From positions 141,476 through 205,475 of the forward strand of contig NZ_JAGSOV010000035.1 of NCBI RefSeq assembly GCF_023898865.1: DNA of 64,000 nucleotides, in the 5' to 3' direction. Under the pieces are notes generated by a model, which saw only the letters and a list, made by a program, of their open reading frames with translations, made no database searches and was not told the origin of the DNA. A program made the translations under genes and the position numbers. Origin of the DNA: Pseudonocardia humida. GTDB taxonomy: Bacteria; Actinomycetota; Actinomycetes; Mycobacteriales; Pseudonocardiaceae. This document shows, one piece after another, positions 25,525 through 33,784 of the stretch (the first letter of the stretch is position 1; every line of letters starts with the position of its first letter).

Positions 25525-25547
25525 CCCGCCGCTCCCCGTCCACCCGT

Positions 25548-25604
25548 CCCCGCCCACCCCACCCGCCCCCGCCCACCCCACCCGCCCCCGCCCACCCCGC
25601 CCGC
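25548..25604. repeat. 19-bp C-rich tandem repeat, three copies
   Basis: CCCCGCCCACCCCACCCGC occurs at 25548, 25567 and 25586; the third copy has one A-to-G change. It lies just after the lipase-like gene, before a strong hairpin. Confidence 0.85.
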
Positions 25605-25610
25605 CCCCCA

Positions 25611-25663
25611 GTCAGGAAAGCCACCATCAGGACGCCAGGTGTCCTGATGGTGGCTTTCCTGAC
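25611..25663. terminator. 23-bp perfect hairpin between convergent genes
   Basis: Arms 25611-25633 (starting GTCAGGAAAGCCACC) and 25641-25663 are perfectly complementary around a 7-nt loop. The A/T-richer arms stand out from the surrounding composition. It probably terminates transcription from both sides. Confidence 0.8.
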
Positions 25664-25665
25664 AC

Positions 25666-25726
25666 GGGGCCGAGGGAGTGCCGGGGCCGAGGGAGTGCCG
25701 GTGCCAACCGAGCTGCCAACCGAGCT
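25666..25726. repeat. Two adjacent tandem duplications
   Basis: GGGGCCGAGGGAGTGCC is duplicated exactly (25666-25682, 25683-25699). A few bases further, GCCAACCGAGCT is duplicated exactly (25703-25714, 25715-25726). No ORF with coding character covers them. Confidence 0.85.
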
Positions 25727-25767
25727 GCCGGCCGAGTGCCGGCTGCGCGAGACCCGCCGGCCCGCGC

Positions 25768-26598
25768 TCAGCTCGTGACGTCCTTGGTGGCGAAGTTGGC
25801 CCAGGCGGCGCCGAAGGCCACCGAGATCCAGCCGAGCTGCACGAGCGCGCCGCGCCGGATCGACGGCCAGAGGACCGGGTCGCGGTAGAGGTCGATCCAG
25901 GCCAGCCAGTGGGTGGTGGGCAGGAATGTGCGGATTGCGGCGGCGGCGTCGAGCGGCAGCAGCACCGCGCTCGTGACGACCACCGCGAGCACGCCGAGGG
26001 CGGCGGCCAGCGGGGAGTCGGTCAGGGTGGAGAAGAACAGCCCGAGCGCGCCCAGCGTGAGCATGCACAGCGCCAGGTAGGCGACCGTGCCGGCGGTCCG
26101 GACGAGCAGCTGGGCCGGCGTGAGGACCGCCCCGGACAGCGACGCGATCCCGCCCCCGCCGCCGAGGGTGGCATCGGGCCCGAACCCGAACGCCGCCACC
26201 CCGACCAGGTAGCCCGTCACCGTCACCAGCAGCACGGCCAGCAGCACGAACGCCGTCACCGAGACCAGCTTCGCGACCAGCAGCCGCAGCCGTCCGACCG
26301 GCCGGGCCAGCAGGTAGCGCAGGGTGCCCGCGCTCGCCTCACCGGCGATCGCGTCGCCGGCGACGACGGCCACCGTGATCGGCAGGAACACCGGCAGCAC
26401 CAGGGCCAGCGCCGCGGCCGGGAACAGCTGCCCGTTCGACACCACCGCCGACAGGAACGCCCCGCCCCGGCCCGGCGCCGGCGCGAGCCGGGTGGTCGCC
26501 AGCAGCACCGCGACCAGCGCGGGCAGCGCGCACAGCAGCGTCCAGCACAGCCACACCCGCCGCCTGCGCAGCATGAGCGCCAGCTCGACCCGGATCAC
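25768..26598 (-). CDS. ABC-2-type transporter permease
   Basis: The 276-residue protein has six hydrophobic segments, at about 16-34, 55-80, 105-135, 165-190, 195-215 and 245-262. Between the second and third is GEASAGTLRYLLARPVGRLRLLVAKL, the cytoplasmic loop typical of ABC-2 permeases of the NatB/CcmB type. It would form the channel for the ATPase encoded immediately upstream. It starts at GTG 26598, 37 nt after the ATPase gene, and is the last gene of this three-gene operon. Cargo is unknown. Confidence 0.9.
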   Translation of the reverse strand: MIRVELALMLRRRRVWLCWTLLCALPALVAVLLATTRLAPAPGRGGAFLSAVVSNGQLFPAAALALVLPVFLPITVAVVAGDAIAGEASAGTLRYLLARPVGRLRLLVAKLVSVTAFVLLAVLLVTVTGYLVGVAAFGFGPDATLGGGGGIASLSGAVLTPAQLLVRTAGTVAYLALCMLTLGALGLFFSTLTDSPLAAALGVLAVVVTSAVLLPLDAAAAIRTFLPTTHWLAWIDLYRDPVLWPSIRRGALVQLGWISVAFGAAWANFATKDVTS

Positions 26599-26635
26599 CC
26601 GCGCCTCCGGTACCCGTGCGCCACGGTCAGGACCC

Positions 26636-27568
26636 TCACGTCCGACCTCCGTCGACCTGGTCGGAACCGGCGCCGGTGGACTCCAGCACCACCTGTTCGA
26701 GGCTGCGCCGCTGCGCGGTCAGCCCGGTGACCGCGATCCCGGCCGCGACGAGCCGGGCGTTCAGCTCGGCGGGATCGTCGCCGCGCACGACCAGCTCGTC
26801 GCCGTCGCGGCCGACGACCTGCCCGTCCAGCAGCCCGACGACCGCGGCCGGGTCGGGCGTGCGGACGAGCACGCGCCCGGTCGGGGCCCGCAGGACGTCG
26901 AGGTCCTCGGTCAGCACGAGCCGCCCGCGGTCCATCACGCCGACCCGCGTGCAGAGGGCCTCCACCTCGCTGAGCAGGTGGCTGGACAGCACCACGGTGG
27001 TGCCGGCGGCGTTCAGCTCGACCAGCAGCTCGCGCACGTCGTTGATGCCGCGCGGGTCGAGCCCGTTGGTCGGCTCGTCGAGCAGCAGCAGCTCCGGGCC
27101 GCGCAGCAGCGCGGCGGCGATGCCCAGGCGCTGGCGCATGCCCAGCGAGTAGGCCCGCACCGGGCGCCGGTCGACGGCCCCGAGCCCGACCCGCCGCAGG
27201 ACCTCCTCGACGCGGTCGCGCCGACCGCGCCGGCGCGAGCCGCGCCCGGCGGCGTCGAGCAGCCGCAGGTTGTCCCGCCCGGACAGGTGCGGCCAGGCCG
27301 CCGGTCCCTCCACCAGCGCGCCGACCCTGGGCAGCACCGCCCCCGCCCCGCGCGGCATCGGCCGGTCGAGCAGCCGCACCGTCCCCGACGTCGGGTGCAC
27401 CAGCCCGAGCAGCATCCGCACCAGGGTCGTCTTGCCGGAGCCGTTCGGCCCGAGCAGCCCGAACCGGACGCCCCGCGGCACCGCGAGGTCGACCCCGTCG
27501 ACGGCGGTGACCCGGCCGAACCGCTTGGTCAGCCCCTCGGTGACGATCACGGTGTCGGTCGCGGGCAT
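26636..27568 (-). CDS. ABC transporter ATP-binding protein
   Basis: The 310-residue ATPase has Walker A LLGPNGSGKTTLVRM (about 38-52), signature YSLGMRQRLGIAAALL (about 140-155), Walker B ELLLLDEPTNGLD and the switch LSSH. The C-terminal 90 residues form the accessory domain common to ATPases paired with ABC-2 permeases. The canonical LSGG is replaced by YSLGM, usual in this subfamily. Its ATG overlaps the stop of the lipoprotein-carrier-like gene by 1 nt (TGATG), so the three genes form one operon. Confidence 0.94.
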   Translation of the reverse strand: MPATDTVIVTEGLTKRFGRVTAVDGVDLAVPRGVRFGLLGPNGSGKTTLVRMLLGLVHPTSGTVRLLDRPMPRGAGAVLPRVGALVEGPAAWPHLSGRDNLRLLDAAGRGSRRRGRRDRVEEVLRRVGLGAVDRRPVRAYSLGMRQRLGIAAALLRGPELLLLDEPTNGLDPRGINDVRELLVELNAAGTTVVLSSHLLSEVEALCTRVGVMDRGRLVLTEDLDVLRAPTGRVLVRTPDPAAVVGLLDGQVVGRDGDELVVRGDDPAELNARLVAAGIAVTGLTAQRRSLEQVVLESTGAGSDQVDGGRT

Positions 27569-28686
27569 CAGCGCGGCCCCCGTTCGGGCAGCTCGCGCAG
27601 CGCCTGCTCCAGCACCGGCGCCGCGACGGTGCCCATCATCAGCACGCTCCCGCCGCGCCTGCCGTGCACGAGCACCGACAGCAGGGGGGTGGACAGCGAG
27701 ACGGCCCGGCCGGTCGGCACGTCGACGGCCGTCCCACCGCCGGCGCCCGCCCCGTCGATCGCCTGGCGGGCCACGTCGCCGCTCACCGGGATCAGCGCGA
27801 ACCCGGCCAGCCCGGAGCCGTACAGCCCGACGCCGGGCAGCTCGGCGTCCGGGGTGCCGGTGAGCGCGACGCGGTCGCGCCCGGCCAGCCGGGCCGGCGC
27901 GGGCGCCGCCTCCAGCACCCGCAGTGCGCCGCTGATGTCGGCGGCGCCGACGGCGACGGACCCGGCACCCGGCGGCACCGTCGGGGTGACCTCGGCGGGG
28001 TCGGGCACCCGGTCGGAGACGTCGAGCAGCTCGGTGAGCAGCAGCGGGTCGCCGGTGCGCGCGGACACCTCGACCCGCAGCGGCAGCGCTGTCGCCGGGT
28101 CGCCCGCGACGTCGGCCCAGATGTCGACCCGGCCCACGGTGGTGTCCGGGTCGACCGGGGTGAGCCGCAGGCCGGCCGCGTCGCGCCCGGCGATCCGGCG
28201 CGCGGGCAGCGCCGAGACCGGATCGGTCGGGGCCAGCCGCACGATCCGCCGGGCCAGCTCCGGCGGGGCCAGGTCGCCGGCGCGGGGCAGCCGCAGCGGG
28301 GTGCGCCCGACGACCCGGGTGAGCTGCTGGGCGCCGAAGTCCCACGCGTACTCGACGCCGCCGACCAGGTAGGTGCCGCGCTCGCCGGAGTTGTCGACCT
28401 GGTCGACGCGCCACCGGTCGGCACCGGCCACGAAGGCCCGGATGCGGGTGGTCGTGGTCAGCAGCTCCGAGACCGACTCCAGGCGGGGGATCTCCGGGAG
28501 CCCGAGCCGCCCGGTGCTCTCCGCGTAGCCGACGTAGGGCCGCGGCGCCCCGGCGATGCGGGCGCGCAGCCGCTCCGGGTCGACCTCGACGGCCGCCGCG
28601 GGCGGGGTGTAGGAGCCCAGCCCGACGAGCCCCGCGGCCCCGGCCGCCACCAGCAGCCAGCGCCGGCTGAATCGGTGCGCGGTCAC
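27568..28686 (-). CDS. Secreted LolA-like / sigma-E-regulatory-type protein
   Basis: The 372-residue protein starts at GTG 28686 with a signal sequence containing a twin-arginine run (RFSRRWLLVAAGAAGLVGLGS, residues 5-25). The mature part resembles the LolA/RseB-like fold found in actinobacterial exported proteins: repeated beta-strand segments such as IRAFVAGADRWRVDQVDNSGERGTYLVGGVEYAWDFG, then GLRLTPVDPDTTVGRVDIWADV and PLRVEVSARTG. It probably binds a lipid or hydrophobic cargo outside the membrane and cooperates with the ABC transporter encoded downstream; this is inferred from operon structure. Tat rather than Sec export is possible but unproven. Confidence 0.75.
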   Translation of the reverse strand: MTAHRFSRRWLLVAAGAAGLVGLGSYTPPAAAVEVDPERLRARIAGAPRPYVGYAESTGRLGLPEIPRLESVSELLTTTTRIRAFVAGADRWRVDQVDNSGERGTYLVGGVEYAWDFGAQQLTRVVGRTPLRLPRAGDLAPPELARRIVRLAPTDPVSALPARRIAGRDAAGLRLTPVDPDTTVGRVDIWADVAGDPATALPLRVEVSARTGDPLLLTELLDVSDRVPDPAEVTPTVPPGAGSVAVGAADISGALRVLEAAPAPARLAGRDRVALTGTPDAELPGVGLYGSGLAGFALIPVSGDVARQAIDGAGAGGGTAVDVPTGRAVSLSTPLLSVLVHGRRGGSVLMMGTVAAPVLEQALRELPERGPR

Positions 28687-28750
28687 GTGGGGCCACGTTG
28701 CCAGTTGAGCTGTGAACAAACCGTGGGGATCAACTCAGCTGCGGCACGGG

Positions 28751-28822
28751 CACCGCGCACACCGGTTGGCCGCCGCGCACATGTCGGGACGTGTGCGCGG
28801 TGACCACCAGGTGTGCGCGGTG
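28751..28822. other. Nested inverted repeats built from GTGTGCGC units
   Basis: The outer pair is CACCGCGCACACC (28751-28763) with GGTGTGCGCGGTG (28810-28822). The inner pair is CCGCGCACA (28773-28781) with TGTGCGCGG (28792-28800). Both are perfect. They sit in the 265-nt divergent region between the LolA-like operon and hrcA and could be a regulator's operator array. The classical CIRCE element is not seen. Confidence 0.65.
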
Positions 28823-28910
28823 TCCCACGAGCGGCAGGCGCCCCGGAGCGCAGAACCCGTCCGACGGCCCGGGGGCATCCTGCACCGGCGTGTGCGCCCT
28901 CCGCACGGCT

Positions 28911-28916
28911 TAGACT
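28911..28916 (+). promoter_or_regulatory. TAGACT -10 box upstream of hrcA
   Basis: A TAnnnT hexamer 35 nt before the hrcA GTG leaves a short leader with the AGGGAGG ribosome-binding site. The -35 region shows no clear consensus. Confidence 0.4.
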
Positions 28917-28951
28917 GGGAGCAGGCCCGTCGAGCCAGGGAGGTGCGTCGC

Positions 28952-29971
28952 GTGAACGCCGACGAACGTCGTTTCGCCGTGTTGCGGGCGATCGTCGCCG
29001 ACTACGTGGCCACGCACGAGCCGGTCGGCTCCAAGATGATCGTCGACCGGTACAACCTGGGCGTCTCCAGCGCCACGGTCCGCAACGACATGGCCGTGCT
29101 GGAGGAGGACGGGCTCATCGTCCAGCCCCACACCAGCGCCGGGCGGGTGCCCACCGACAAGGGCTACCGGCTCTTCGTCGACCGCCTGGCCCAGGTCAAG
29201 CCGCTGTCGGCGGCGGAGCGGCGGGCCGTGCAGGCGTTCCTGGACGGCGCCGTCGACCTCGACGACGTGCTGCGCCGCAGCGTCCGGCTGCTGGCCCAGC
29301 TCACCCGCCAGGTGGCCGTCGTGCAGTACCCGACGCTCACCCGCTCCACGGTGCGCCACCTGGAGATCGTGCAGCTCACCCCGGCGCGGCTGATGCTCGT
29401 GCTGATCACCGACTCGGGGCGGGTCGACCAGCGCGTCGTCGACCTCGGCGAGGTGCTCACCGACGACCAGGTCGCCCAGCTGCGCGGGATGATCAACGGC
29501 GCGCTGGCCGGGCGCCCGCTGGCCGCCGCCTCGGCCGCGGTGGCCGACCTGCCCGACTCCGCGCCGTCCGAGCTGCGCGAGGTCACCATCACGCTGTCCA
29601 CGATCCTGATCGAGACGCTGGTCGAGCACCCCGAGGAGCGGCTGCTGCTGGGCGGCACGGCCAACCTCACCCGCAACGTGGCCGACTTCCCCGGCTCGCT
29701 GCGCCAGGTGCTCGAGGCCCTCGAGGAGCAGGTCGTCGTGCTCAAGCTGCTGGCCTCCGCGCAGGACCCCGGCACCGTCACCATCCGCATCGGCGAGGAG
29801 AACGAGGCCGAGGAGATGCGCGACACGTCCGTGGTCTCGATCGGCTACGGATCGGGCACGGTGCTGGGGGGGATGGGAGTCCTCGGACCCACCCGGATGG
29901 ACTACCCCGGTTCGATCGCGGCGGTGCATGCGGTGGCCCGGTACGTGGGTGAGATCCTTGCTGGACGCTGA
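28952..29971 (+). CDS. hrcA: Heat-inducible transcription repressor HrcA
   Basis: The 339-residue repressor has an N-terminal winged helix ([52 protein letters not shown], about 5-57), the signature [19 protein letters not shown], and the C-terminal GAF-like and dimerisation domains ending [25 protein letters not shown]. HrcA normally represses class I chaperone genes through CIRCE. The GTG start is supported by AGGGAGG. It is followed on the same strand by dnaJ after about 100 nt, the standard order. Confidence 0.95.
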   Translation: MNADERRFAVLRAIVADYVATHEPVGSKMIVDRYNLGVSSATVRNDMAVLEEDGLIVQPHTSAGRVPTDKGYRLFVDRLAQVKPLSAAERRAVQAFLDGAVDLDDVLRRSVRLLAQLTRQVAVVQYPTLTRSTVRHLEIVQLTPARLMLVLITDSGRVDQRVVDLGEVLTDDQVAQLRGMINGALAGRPLAAASAAVADLPDSAPSELREVTITLSTILIETLVEHPEERLLLGGTANLTRNVADFPGSLRQVLEALEEQVVVLKLLASAQDPGTVTIRIGEENEAEEMRDTSVVSIGYGSGTVLGGMGVLGPTRMDYPGSIAAVHAVARYVGEILAGR

Positions 29972-30074
29972 CGGTGTCGGGGTGGCACCGGCGGGGGACG
30001 GAACCGGAGCCGGAATACCGGCGCACCACTCGACGCTCAGGCATCTGGGCTGAGTCGACCGAGCGAGAAGGACC

Positions 30075-31247
30075 ATGGGGAACGCCAGGGTGGCACGGGA
30101 CTACTACGGGACCCTCGGGGTCGAACAGGACGCCGGGCCCGACCAGATCAAGCGGGCCTACCGGCGGCTGGCCAGGGAGCTGCATCCCGACGTCAACCCC
30201 GACCCGGCGGCGCAGGAGAAATTCCGCGAGGTCAGCACCGCCTACGAGGTCCTGTCCGACCCGGAGAAGCGGCGCATCGTCGACCTGGGCGGCGACCCGA
30301 TGGGCAACGGCGCGGCCGCCGGCGCCCCGGGCGACCAGTTCGGCTTCGGCTTCGGCGTCAACGACATCATGGACGCGTTCTTCGGCGGCCAGGGCGGCGG
30401 TCGCGGGCGGGGCCCGCGCAGCCGCGTGCAGCCCGGCGCCGACGCGCTCATCCGGATGCCGCTCACGCTCAACGAGTGCGCCACCGGCGTCACCAAGGAC
30501 CTGACGGTCGACACGGCCGTGCTGTGCCCGGAGTGCACCGGCGGGGGCTGCGCGCCCGGCACGGCGCCCTCGGTCTGCGACATCTGCTCGGGCCGCGGCG
30601 AGGTGCAGAGCGTGCAGCGCTCGTTCCTCGGCCAGGTCGTCACGTCCCGGCCCTGCCCGAACTGCCGCGGCTTCGGCGAGATCATCACCGACCCGTGCCG
30701 CCAGTGCGGCGGCGACGGCCGGGTCCGCTCGCGGCGCGCCGTCGGCGTGCGCATCCCGGCGGGCGTGGCCGACGGGATGCGCGTGCGGCTGGCCGGCCAG
30801 GGCGAGGTCGGCCCGGGCGGTGGCCCCGCGGGCGACCTCTACGTCGAGGTCGAGGAGGAGCCGCACGAGCTGTTCACCCGCGACGGCGCCGACCTGCACT
30901 GCACCGTCCAGCTCCCGATGACGGCCGCCGCGCTCGGCACCACCCTCCCGCTGCCCACCCTGGACGGCGTGGAGGAGCTGCACGTCGAGCCGGGCACGCA
31001 GGCGGGCGCGGTGCAGACGCTGCGCGGCAAGGGCATGCCCCGGCTGCGCTCCACCGGCCGGGTCGACGGGCACGGCGACCTCATGGTGCACGTCGACGTG
31101 GCCGTGCCGACCAACCTGACCAAGGACCAGGTCGACCTGCTGCGCCAGCTGGCCGCGATGCGCGGTGAGGAGCAGCCCGACCTGGTCGGCGGCAACCGCA
31201 ACGGCCACGGCATCTTCTCCCGCCTGCGCGACTCCTTCGGCCGCTGA
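30075..31247 (+). CDS. dnaJ: Chaperone DnaJ (Hsp40)
   Basis: The 390-residue co-chaperone stimulates DnaK. The J domain (about 10-75) has the HPD motif (ELHPDVN); a Gly/Phe-rich linker follows ([20 protein letters not shown]). Four CxxCxGxG zinc repeats are visible: [26 protein letters not shown] and CRQCGGDGR. The C-terminal substrate-binding domains run to about 360. It is complete and of usual length. This is the DnaJ2 type that adjoins hrcA in actinobacteria; there is no dnaK-grpE in the window. Confidence 0.96.
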   Translation: MGNARVARDYYGTLGVEQDAGPDQIKRAYRRLARELHPDVNPDPAAQEKFREVSTAYEVLSDPEKRRIVDLGGDPMGNGAAAGAPGDQFGFGFGVNDIMDAFFGGQGGGRGRGPRSRVQPGADALIRMPLTLNECATGVTKDLTVDTAVLCPECTGGGCAPGTAPSVCDICSGRGEVQSVQRSFLGQVVTSRPCPNCRGFGEIITDPCRQCGGDGRVRSRRAVGVRIPAGVADGMRVRLAGQGEVGPGGGPAGDLYVEVEEEPHELFTRDGADLHCTVQLPMTAAALGTTLPLPTLDGVEELHVEPGTQAGAVQTLRGKGMPRLRSTGRVDGHGDLMVHVDVAVPTNLTKDQVDLLRQLAAMRGEEQPDLVGGNRNGHGIFSRLRDSFGR

Positions 31248-31253
31248 TCACGG

Positions 31254-31301
31254 GGTCGTGAGTGGGTATCACGGTCCTGACCGTGATACTCACTCACGAC
31301 C
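31254..31301. terminator. 23-bp hairpin ending directly at the rsmE start codon
   Basis: Left arm 31254-31276 and right arm 31279-31301 pair over 23 positions with a single G-T pair and a 2-nt loop. It begins 6 nt after the dnaJ stop and its last base touches the ATG of rsmE at 31302. It looks like a dnaJ terminator, but it also occupies the place where the rsmE ribosome-binding site should be. Confidence 0.7.
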
Positions 31302-32051
31302 ATGAGCACTGCGCCGCTGTTCCTCGTCGAGTCCGTCCCCGCGTCGGGTCCGCTGCTGCTCGACGGGCCGGAGGGCAGGCACGCGGCCGCGGTCAAGCGG
31401 CTGCGCGTCGGTGAGGCCGTGCTCGTCGCCGACGGCCGCGGTGGGCTGGGGCGGGCCGAGGTGGTCGCGGTCGCGAAGGACGCCGTCGAGCTCGTGGTCG
31501 CCGGGCGCACCGCCCTGGCCCCGCCCGCGGTCCGGGTGACCCTGGCCCAGGCGCTGGTCAAGGGCGACCGCGGCGAGCTGGCCGTCGAGCTGGCCACCGA
31601 GGCCGGTGTCGACGAGGTGCTGCCGTGGAAGGCGGCCCGCTGCATCGCCCGGTGGGAGCCAGGGCCCCGCGGCGACAAGGCCCTGGCCCGCTGGCGCGCC
31701 ACGGTCCGCGAGGCCGCCAAGCAGGCCCGCCGGGCGTGGGTGCCGTCGGTGGGGGAGCCCCTCACCACCGCGGCCCTGGCCGCCCGCGTCGCCGCCGCCG
31801 ACCTGGCGCTCGTGCTCCACGAGTCCGCGACCGTCGGCCTGGCCGAGCTGGACCTGCCGGCCGCGGGGGAGCTGCTGCTGGTCGTCGGGCCGGAGGGCGG
31901 GCTGAGCGACGGCGAGATCGCGGAGCTGACCGCGGCCGGTGCCCGGGCCGTGCGCCTGGGCCCGGAGGTCCTGCGCGCCTCCACCGCGGCCGCGGTGGCG
32001 CTGGGCGCCCTCGGCGCCCTCACCGGCCGCTGGGCGCCCGACCCCACCTGA
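31302..32051 (+). CDS. rsmE: 16S rRNA m3U1498 methyltransferase
   Basis: The 249-residue SPOUT-family enzyme methylates U1498 of 16S rRNA with SAM. The N-terminal PUA-like part (LLDGPEGRHAAAVKRLRVGEAVLVADG) is followed by the trefoil-knot domain: VTLAQALVKGDRGELAVELATEAGVDEVLPW, RWRATVREAAKQARRAWVP, LLVVGPEGGLSDGEIAEL (the SAM-binding GPEGG, about 188-205) and LGPEVLRASTAAAVALGAL. No Shine-Dalgarno sequence is possible because a stem-loop abuts the ATG, so translation is either leaderless or coupled with dnaJ. The hrcA-dnaJ-rsmE order is standard. Confidence 0.94.
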   Translation: MSTAPLFLVESVPASGPLLLDGPEGRHAAAVKRLRVGEAVLVADGRGGLGRAEVVAVAKDAVELVVAGRTALAPPAVRVTLAQALVKGDRGELAVELATEAGVDEVLPWKAARCIARWEPGPRGDKALARWRATVREAAKQARRAWVPSVGEPLTTAALAARVAAADLALVLHESATVGLAELDLPAAGELLLVVGPEGGLSDGEIAELTAAGARAVRLGPEVLRASTAAAVALGALGALTGRWAPDPT

Positions 32052-32193
32052 GCCGGGCCGCGGTGGTGCCGCCGGGCCGGATCCGGGGCCCGGGACGGCG
32101 ACACGCGACGGCCGGGTGACGCGTGGGGCGTGTCGGACCGGGCGGCGATACCGTCCCGGATGTCCGATCCGGCTGGTCCGGATCGGATCGCGA

Positions 32194-32213
32194 CGCGGGT
32201 GGGCCCACCCGCG
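32194..32213. repeat. 20-bp perfect palindrome
   Basis: CGCGGGTGGGCCCACCCGCG is a perfect palindrome in the 297-nt gap before the hydrolase gene. The same gap contains an 11-base C run near 32292-32303 and a CGGCACC/GGTGCCG hairpin at 32313-32332 just before the start. It could be an operator; nothing links it to a regulator. Confidence 0.55.
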
Positions 32214-32348
32214 ACGCCGCCGGGGACCCCCCTCCACCGGCGGCCCCGCGCCGCGGCGGCGGCCCCCACCCCGCCCCGGCGACGGGGGGGCGCCCCCCCC
32301 CCCGCCGCGGCGCGGCACCACCCGCGGTGCCGTGCGATGCTCGCCGGC

Positions 32349-33251
32349 ATGACGCCACGCCGTGCGCTGGGTCGGCTCGTCGGGCTGGGGGCCGCGGTGG
32401 CGGTGCTGCCGTCGCTGGTGCTGGCCTGCGCCGACCGGCGGCCCACCCCCGCGCCGAGCTCCTCACCCGCGCCCACGGGCACCCCGGTGCGCCTGGACTA
32501 CGGCCCGCACCCCAGCCAGTTCGGCGAGCTCACCCTGCCCGACGGCGACGGTCCCGTCCGCGGGGTGGTGGTCGTGGTGCACGGCGGGTTCTGGCGCAAG
32601 GCCTACGGGCTGGAGCTGGGGCGCCCGCTGGCCGAGGACCTCGTCCGCGACGGGGTGGCGGTGTGGAACGTCGAGTACCGGCGCGTCGGCGCCGACGGCG
32701 GGTGGACGGCCACCTTCGACGACGTCGCCGCGGCCGTCGACCGGCTGGCGGGGCCGGGGCAGGAGGCGGCCGGGGGCCGGCTGGCGCTGGACCGGGTGGT
32801 CGCGGTCGGGCACTCCGCGGGCGGCCACCTCGCGGCCTGGCTGGCCGCGCGCCCGGGCCTGCCCGCGGGGGCTCCCGGGGCCGGCCCGGCCGTCCGGCTG
32901 CGGGGCGCGGTGAGCCAGGCCGGGGTGCTGGACCTGGTGGACGCCGCCGAGCGGCGGGTCGGGCAGCAGGCCGTGCCCGACCTCCTGGGCGGCATGCCGT
33001 CCGAGGTGCCCGACCGGTACGCGCTGGCCTCGCCGGTGGCCCGGCTCCCGCTGGGGGTGCCGGTGGTCTGCGTGCACGGCACCCTCGACGCCAACGTCCC
33101 GATCCGGCAGAGCGAGCTGTTCGTCGCCGCCGCCGGCGACGCCGCCGAACTGGTGACCCTGCCCGGCGTCGACCACTTCGCGGTCATCGACCCGGCCACC
33201 GACGCCTGGCGCGCCTGCCGCGACGCCGCCTTCCGCCTCCTGGACCACTGA
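32349..33251 (+). CDS. Lipoprotein alpha/beta hydrolase (esterase-like)
   Basis: The 300-residue protein has a lipoprotein signal: MTPRRALGRL, a hydrophobic core and the lipobox LVLAC with Cys near 28, followed by a Pro/Ser/Ala linker. The hydrolase domain has GVVVVVHGGFWRKAYG (HGGxW oxyanion motif, about 80), VAVGHSAGGHLAAWLA (nucleophile Ser near 160), VCVHGTLDANVPI (Asp) and LPGVDHFAVID (His). The carboxylesterase/kynurenine-formamidase-like family is the best match. ATG 32349 is preferred to 32337 because it gives a clean signal peptide. It overlaps the end of the convergent DUF6069-like gene by 68 nt. Confidence 0.85.
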   Translation: MTPRRALGRLVGLGAAVAVLPSLVLACADRRPTPAPSSSPAPTGTPVRLDYGPHPSQFGELTLPDGDGPVRGVVVVVHGGFWRKAYGLELGRPLAEDLVRDGVAVWNVEYRRVGADGGWTATFDDVAAAVDRLAGPGQEAAGGRLALDRVVAVGHSAGGHLAAWLAARPGLPAGAPGAGPAVRLRGAVSQAGVLDLVDAAERRVGQQAVPDLLGGMPSEVPDRYALASPVARLPLGVPVVCVHGTLDANVPIRQSELFVAAAGDAAELVTLPGVDHFAVIDPATDAWRACRDAAFRLLDH

Positions 33252-33654
33252 CGGCAGCGACCCCGCTCGGCAGGGACAGGAGCGCGGCGCCGACGGCGAC
33301 GTGCAGGGCGACGAGGCCGCCCGCCGAGGCCGGGCTGAGCGCGGTCGTGACCGGGCCGAGCAGGGAGAGCGCCAGCACGCTCCCCGCCAGCACCCGCCAC
33401 GTGCGGTGCGGGTGGCGGGTCCAGCGCTCCAGGCCGACCAGCGCGGCCCACCCGGCCAGCCCCGCGCCCAGCGCGGTCAGCACGACGGCGGGCAGCCCCA
33501 CCGCGGCCGGACCCGACGCCGTGGCCACGGCGAGGTCGACGCCACCGACCTGGCGCAGCACGGCCCACACCGCGGTCGCGGCGAGCACGGCGCCGAGGAC
33601 GACCGACGCGCGTCGCGGGCGGGGGGACGTGGGCGGAGCGCTCGTTGTCGTCAT
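33184..33654 (-). CDS. DUF6069-like four-helix membrane protein
   Basis: The protein of about 156 residues has four hydrophobic segments with short loops: VVLGAVLAATAVWAVL, PAVVLTALGAGLAGWAALVGLE, LAGSVLALSLLGPV and ALHVAVGAALLSLP. The pattern VGGVDLAVATASG before segment two and the RRT/PHRTWRV loop match small actinobacterial membrane proteins I recall as DUF6069. The last 25 residues (GPGGGRRRRGRRARRRWPGR) are a basic run that overlaps the hydrolase gene on the other strand. A frameshift or a missed earlier stop may extend it artificially. The start ATG is at 33654. It is divergent from the histidine kinase gene. Confidence 0.65.
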   Translation of the reverse strand: MTTTSAPPTSPRPRRASVVLGAVLAATAVWAVLRQVGGVDLAVATASGPAAVGLPAVVLTALGAGLAGWAALVGLERWTRHPHRTWRVLAGSVLALSLLGPVTTALSPASAGGLVALHVAVGAALLSLPSGVAAVSGPGGGRRRRGRRARRRWPGR

Positions 33655-33772
33655 GGGGCAAACCGTGCCGGTGCCGCGCACCCCCGTGCATCGGCCGCGC
33701 GTCGGTGCCCACCGCGACCGGAGGACGAGGGCCCTCCGACTTTGGTCGGTGTCCGCCGACCGGTCGCGGACC

Positions 33773-33778
33773 TAGGGT
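33773..33778 (+). promoter_or_regulatory. TAGGGT -10 box, leaderless kinase start
   Basis: TAGGGT lies 6 nt before the ATG at 33785; the geometry predicts a leaderless mRNA. Confidence 0.5.
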
Positions 33779-33784
33779 CGGGGC

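Noticed and set aside
28861..28951. CIRCE operator upstream of hrcA
   Set aside because: The TTAGCACTC-N9-GAGTGCTAA pattern is not present; TTAGACTGGGAGC is only a superficial partial match and fits a -10 box better.
32281..32340. Homopolymer C run before the lipoprotein hydrolase as a regulator of expression
   Set aside because: Run-length variation is possible but nothing shows that the promoter lies there. The run is also prone to sequencing error.
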